Part shown: positions 13,826-16,376 of the stretch, one piece after another
Layout: each line of letters begins with the position of its first letter
How positions within the stretch are numbered: position 1 is the first letter of the stretch
Assembly: GCA_035499215.1 (NCBI GenBank)
Contig: DATJZH010000401.1
Span: 1-16,376, forward strand
DNA length: 16,376 nt
Source of the DNA: DATJZH01 sp035499215
GTDB taxonomy: Bacteria > Actinomycetota > Actinomycetes > Streptosporangiales > Streptosporangiaceae
Direction of reading: 5' to 3'
Program-made: the position numbers and the translations under genes
The notes under the pieces: generated by a model
Database searches by the model: none
The model's input: only the letters and a program-made list of their open reading frames with translations
Told to the model about the DNA's origin: nothing

Positions 13826-14752
13826 ATGCTGGCAGCACTGCGACGACCGCCCGGCTACACTCCGCGGCGCGACGCGGGCCTAGCCGGATACGAGCGCGTC
13901 CTGGCACGCGCCGGGCTGGCACCGGTTGCCGGGATCGACGAGGCGGGCCGCGGGGCCTGTGCCGGCCCGCTTGTGGTGGCGGCAGTCGCGCTGGATCTTC
14001 GCGGAATCTCGGCCATCACCGATCTGGCCGACTCCAAAGCGCTTACCGTCCCGGCGCGGGAGACGTGCTACCAGGAGATCGTTTCCGCTGCGCTCGCGTG
14101 GAGCGTCGTGGTCATCCCGGCTGCCGATATTGACCGGCTCGGACTGCACGTCTGCAACGTGACCGGGATGCGGCGGGCGCTCGCCTGCCTGGCCAGCCGG
14201 CCCGGCTACGTGCTCACCGACGGCTTCCCGGTCCGCGGGCTGGCCGTCCCGGCGCTGGCAATCTGGAAAGGCGATCAGGTCGCAGCCTGCGTGGCGGCCG
14301 CCTCGGTGGTCGCCAAGGTGACCAGGGACCAGATCATGCGCGACCTCGATCCGAGCTACCCCGAATACGGATTCGCGCAGCATAAGGGATATTCGACGGC
14401 TAGTCATATGCGGGCACTTGCCGAGCACGGGCCCTGCCACGAGCATCGGCGCTCGTTCGCCAACGTGCGGCCGGCTGGCCGGCCGGGCTTTGACGGCAAC
14501 CTGTCCGATCTTCCTGATCTCCCGCCCCAGGATGTGCCGGAACTGCCGGCGGGCGCCGAGCCGGCCGACCTGGCGGACCTGGAGCCGGCGGTGGCCTCCC
14601 CGCGGCTCGCCTGCCTGGCACTCGGTGCGACGGGCAGGCAGCCGGCGGGAGACAATGGTTCCGTCGCCGACCTCACCGGAGACCACGCCCGGCCGGACCA
14701 AGAGGCTTCGCGGACGGTGCGCGTGGCGCCTGATCGGAGGGGAGAAATATGA
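13826..14752 (+). CDS. rnhB: Ribonuclease HII with C-terminal extension
   Basis: Endonuclease that cuts the RNA strand of RNA-DNA hybrids and single ribonucleotides embedded in DNA. The metal-binding acidic residues are D38 and E39 in GIDEAGRG, D132 in VLTDGF and D168 in SVVAKVTRD. DSK (69-71) and the YGFAQHKGYST and HRRSFANVR blocks are also type-HII features. The catalytic domain ends near residue 215, the usual family length. A further 90 or so residues are acidic and Pro/Leu-rich (repeated DLPDLPPQDVPELP-like text) with no recognisable fold. The ATG lies 4 nt after the lepB2 stop. The 3' end overlaps the next gene by ATGA, so translation is coupled. Confidence 0.95.
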   Translation: MLAALRRPPGYTPRRDAGLAGYERVLARAGLAPVAGIDEAGRGACAGPLVVAAVALDLRGISAITDLADSKALTVPARETCYQEIVSAALAWSVVVIPAADIDRLGLHVCNVTGMRRALACLASRPGYVLTDGFPVRGLAVPALAIWKGDQVAACVAAASVVAKVTRDQIMRDLDPSYPEYGFAQHKGYSTASHMRALAEHGPCHEHRRSFANVRPAGRPGFDGNLSDLPDLPPQDVPELPAGAEPADLADLEPAVASPRLACLALGATGRQPAGDNGSVADLTGDHARPDQEASRTVRVAPDRRGEI

Positions 14753-15063
14753 GCGCGGAGGATCTCGAGAAGTACGAGACCGAGATGGAACTCCAGCTTT
14801 ACCGGGAGTACCGCGACGTCGTCGGCCTCTTTACCCACGTGGTCGAGACCGAGCGCCGGTTTTATCTCACCAATCAGGTCGAGCTGAACGTCCGCACCGC
14901 TGACAACGGCGAGGTGTTCTTCGAGGTCACCATGCACGATGCCTGGGTTTGGGACATGTACCGACCTGCGCGCTTCGTGAAGAATGTTCGGGTTGTGACG
15001 TTCAAGGACGTCAACGTCGAGGAACTGGCCAAGAGCGACCTGCAGCTGCCGGAGGAAACCTAG
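14749..15063 (+). CDS. DUF2469 family protein
   Basis: A 104-residue acidic protein of unknown function. It begins MSAEDLEKYETEMELQLYREYRD and contains VVGLFTHVVETERRFYL and the aromatic motif HDAWVWDMYRPARFVKNVRVVTFKDVNVEEL, which identify the actinobacterial DUF2469 family (M. tuberculosis Rv2901c is a member). The start overlaps the rnhB stop as ATGA, and GAGGGGAGAA just upstream (14737-14746) is a strong ribosome-binding site. The rnhB-DUF2469 pairing is conserved in actinobacteria. No membrane segment or catalytic motif is evident. Confidence 0.93.
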   Translation: MSAEDLEKYETEMELQLYREYRDVVGLFTHVVETERRFYLTNQVELNVRTADNGEVFFEVTMHDAWVWDMYRPARFVKNVRVVTFKDVNVEELAKSDLQLPEET

Positions 15064-15420
15064 CCGTCGCCGGGTCAGCTCCATGACCTGATATCAGCGA
15101 TACGCGGACCCCGCCGTGGCCGGCGGGCCAGCCGTGATCGGATGTACTCGCGCATGGCCTCGCTGAAGCCCTGCCCGTGGTAAGACGCGGATGAGCTTGG
15201 TGACGGATGACCAAGCGATGTCCCGGCCAGCGGCCAACCGCGGCCACGACGAGGTAGCTGCCCGCGCAGTACAGGGCGCGCATCGAACCACGCCGGGCTG
15301 ACAGTTCCGCTCCCGCGTCCACAGGGCTCCGGCCGCCTGGCGGGGGCGTTCCACAGCGCGGACCTGTGCCCGGCGGGCGACCGCCGTCTTCGCCATCGTC
15401 GATGTCGGAGGTGGTGCGAT
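15064..15420. other. DUF2469-yraN intergenic gap
   Basis: No gene can be supported in these 357 bp. It holds a 10-bp palindrome CTGATATCAG (15088-15097) and a GC hairpin (15110-15127). Open frames exist on the minus strand through this region, including one whose end reads GFSEAMREYIRSRLARRP. They run antisense into yraN and match no family I know. In M. tuberculosis this position is occupied by fdhF and fdhD; nothing here resembles either. Confidence 0.55.
15110..15127 (+). terminator. Hairpin after DUF2469
   Basis: CCCGCCG (15110-15116) pairs with CGGCGGG (15121-15127) around a 4-nt loop, 46 nt after the DUF2469 stop. It lacks a U-tract. It may end the lepB2-rnhB-DUF2469 transcript. Confidence 0.38.
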
Positions 15421-15777
15421 TTGAACCCCAAGGATGAACTCGGCCTGGCGGGCGAACAGCTGGCGGTGGAGTTTCTGCAGCAAGCCGGCCTGCGGATACT
15501 CGACCGCAACTGGCGCTGCGCCGATGGCGAGATCGATGTCGTGGCGGCCGAGCAGCGGGTGCTGGTGATCTGCGAGGTGAAAACCAGGTCGGGTACCCGT
15601 TACGGGACGCCGCTGGAGGCCGTCGACCGGCGCAAACGAACTCGGCTGCGGCGGCTTGCCATCCGCTGGCTGGTGGCTCACGGGGTGCTGTTCGACCAGG
15701 TGCGCATCGACATCGTCGGCGTGCTCAAGAGCCCGTCCGGAGAGTTCACCATCGACCATGTCCGCGGGGTGGGCTGA
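15421..15777 (+). CDS. yraN: YraN/UPF0102 family nuclease-like protein
   Basis: A 118-residue protein with the PD-(D/E)XK nuclease fold signature: GEIDVVA gives D39, and VICEVKTRSG gives E52 and K54. A conserved N-terminal LGLAGEQLAVEFL helix and RNWRC precede it. The TTG at 15421 is taken as start because the frame has no better codon upstream and GGAGGTGG (15406-15413) lies 7 nt before it. Length is normal for the family. It lies directly upstream of the comM-type gene, overlapping it by one base (TGATG), the usual yraN-comM pairing. Its role is uncertain; a part in DNA processing with ComM and DprA is inferred from context only. Confidence 0.93.
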   Translation: MNPKDELGLAGEQLAVEFLQQAGLRILDRNWRCADGEIDVVAAEQRVLVICEVKTRSGTRYGTPLEAVDRRKRTRLRRLAIRWLVAHGVLFDQVRIDIVGVLKSPSGEFTIDHVRGVG

Positions 15778-16376
15778 TGGCGCTCGCGCGCACGCACGCC
15801 ATTTCCCTGGTGGGCGTGCACGGTCATCCAGTGGAGATCGAGGCTGACATCGAGAACGGACTGGTTGCGCTGCTGCTGGTCGGCCTGCCAGATACCGCCC
15901 TGCGCGAGGCGCGGGACCGGATCCGCTCGGCGATTGTCAACAGCGGGGAATCCTGGCCGCAGCGCAGGATTACGGTCGGCCTGTCGCCCGCGAGCCTGCC
16001 CAAGCGAGGCAGCGGATTCGACCTCGGCATCGCCGCCGCGATTCTGGCTGCGGCGGGTGCGGTGCCGGCTGCGAGGCTCGCCGGCATGGTGCTGCTGGGC
16101 GAGCTCGGGCTGGACGGCAAGGTCCGCCCGGTCCCCGGCGTGCTGCCAGCTGTCGCCGCGGCGGCAGCTGCTGGCTTCCGGATGGCTGCTGTTCCGGCCG
16201 AGAACGCGCCAGAGGCATGCCTGGTCCCCCAGCTGCGCGTGGCCGCCGTGCCTAGCCTCGGGGCGCTGCTCGACTGGCTGCGCGGCGAGCCGGGGCGCCC
16301 CGGCTCCGGCCGCGTGCAGGTAGTCGAGCCGGACGAGGCGCGGCGGCAGGCGGCCGGGCTGACCGCTGTCGCGCAG
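15777..16376 (+). CDS. comM: ComM/YifB-type Mg-chelatase-like AAA+ ATPase (5' part)
   Basis: The first 200 codons of a gene that runs off the window. The ATG overlaps the yraN stop by one base. The product starts MALARTHAISLVGVHGHPVEIEADI and continues LLLVGLPDTALREARDRIRSAI, then TVGLSPASLPKRGSGFDLGIAAAIL and LLGELGLDGKVRPVPGVLP. These are hallmark blocks of the N-terminal Lon-protease-like/ChlI domain of the YifB/ComM family. The Walker A and B motifs lie beyond the window. In naturally competent bacteria ComM is a helicase that extends branch migration during transformation; in actinomycetes the role is not established. Confidence 0.94.
   Translation, partial: MALARTHAISLVGVHGHPVEIEADIENGLVALLLVGLPDTALREARDRIRSAIVNSGESWPQRRITVGLSPASLPKRGSGFDLGIAAAILAAAGAVPAARLAGMVLLGELGLDGKVRPVPGVLPAVAAAAAAGFRMAAVPAENAPEACLVPQLRVAAVPSLGALLDWLRGEPGRPGSGRVQVVEPDEARRQAAGLTAVAQ

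Noticed and set aside
15075..15509. Minus-strand gene across the DUF2469-yraN gap
   Set aside because: Runs antisense into the confident yraN gene, and no family was recognised; kept only as a possible remnant.
1..16376. Mobile elements, CRISPR arrays, tRNA/rRNA genes, ParB parS sites, defence systems
   Set aside because: Looked for transposase motifs, regular repeats, cloverleaf-like segments and the parS palindrome; none was seen.

Overview
The window is a forward-strand housekeeping block from a high-GC Actinomycetota genome. GTG and TTG starts are common, intergenic DNA is GC-rich, and the gene order is the actinobacterial fpg/smc/ftsY ... rpsP/rimM/trmD/rplS/lepB/rnhB/yraN/comM cluster. 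The protein sequences look closer to Streptomyces/Streptosporangiales-type actinomycetes than to mycobacteria, but the genus cannot be fixed from this sequence alone.

Layout: 1-154 is the C-terminal zinc finger of formamidopyrimidine-DNA glycosylase (mutM). 331-660 is an acylphosphatase. 881-1069 encodes a 62-residue leucine-zipper protein with its own hairpin terminator. 1126-1640 is a structured spacer that may hold a tiny leaderless gene. 1641-5282 is smc (chromosome condensation), closed by a strong hairpin. 5453-6679 (ftsY) and 6697-8349 (ffh) are the SRP receptor and SRP GTPase, directly adjacent here. 8667-10933 is the rpsP-khpA-rimM-trmD ribosome-maturation operon. 11056-11415 is rplS with its own promoter inside the end of trmD. 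11534-13821 holds two tandem type I signal peptidases. 13826-15063 is rnhB overlapping a DUF2469 gene. After a 357-bp gap come yraN (15421-15777) and the first 200 codons of a comM/yifB-type ATPase running off the window.

Two themes link the genes. One is protein export: FtsY and Ffh target nascent chains to the membrane and the two LepB paralogues cleave the signal peptides. The other is ribosome assembly: S16, KhpA, RimM, TrmD and L19. DNA maintenance genes (mutM, smc, rnhB, yraN, comM) flank them.

I found no mobile element, CRISPR array, tRNA/rRNA, phage gene or defence system. The points worth a second look are small: a nested palindrome and a zipper microprotein upstream of smc, a hairpin-rich spacer, a shared TGGCAC-type promoter element before rpsP, rplS and lepB1, the direct ftsY-ffh junction, tandem lepB genes with long identical DNA blocks, and low-complexity additions to several normally compact housekeeping proteins.
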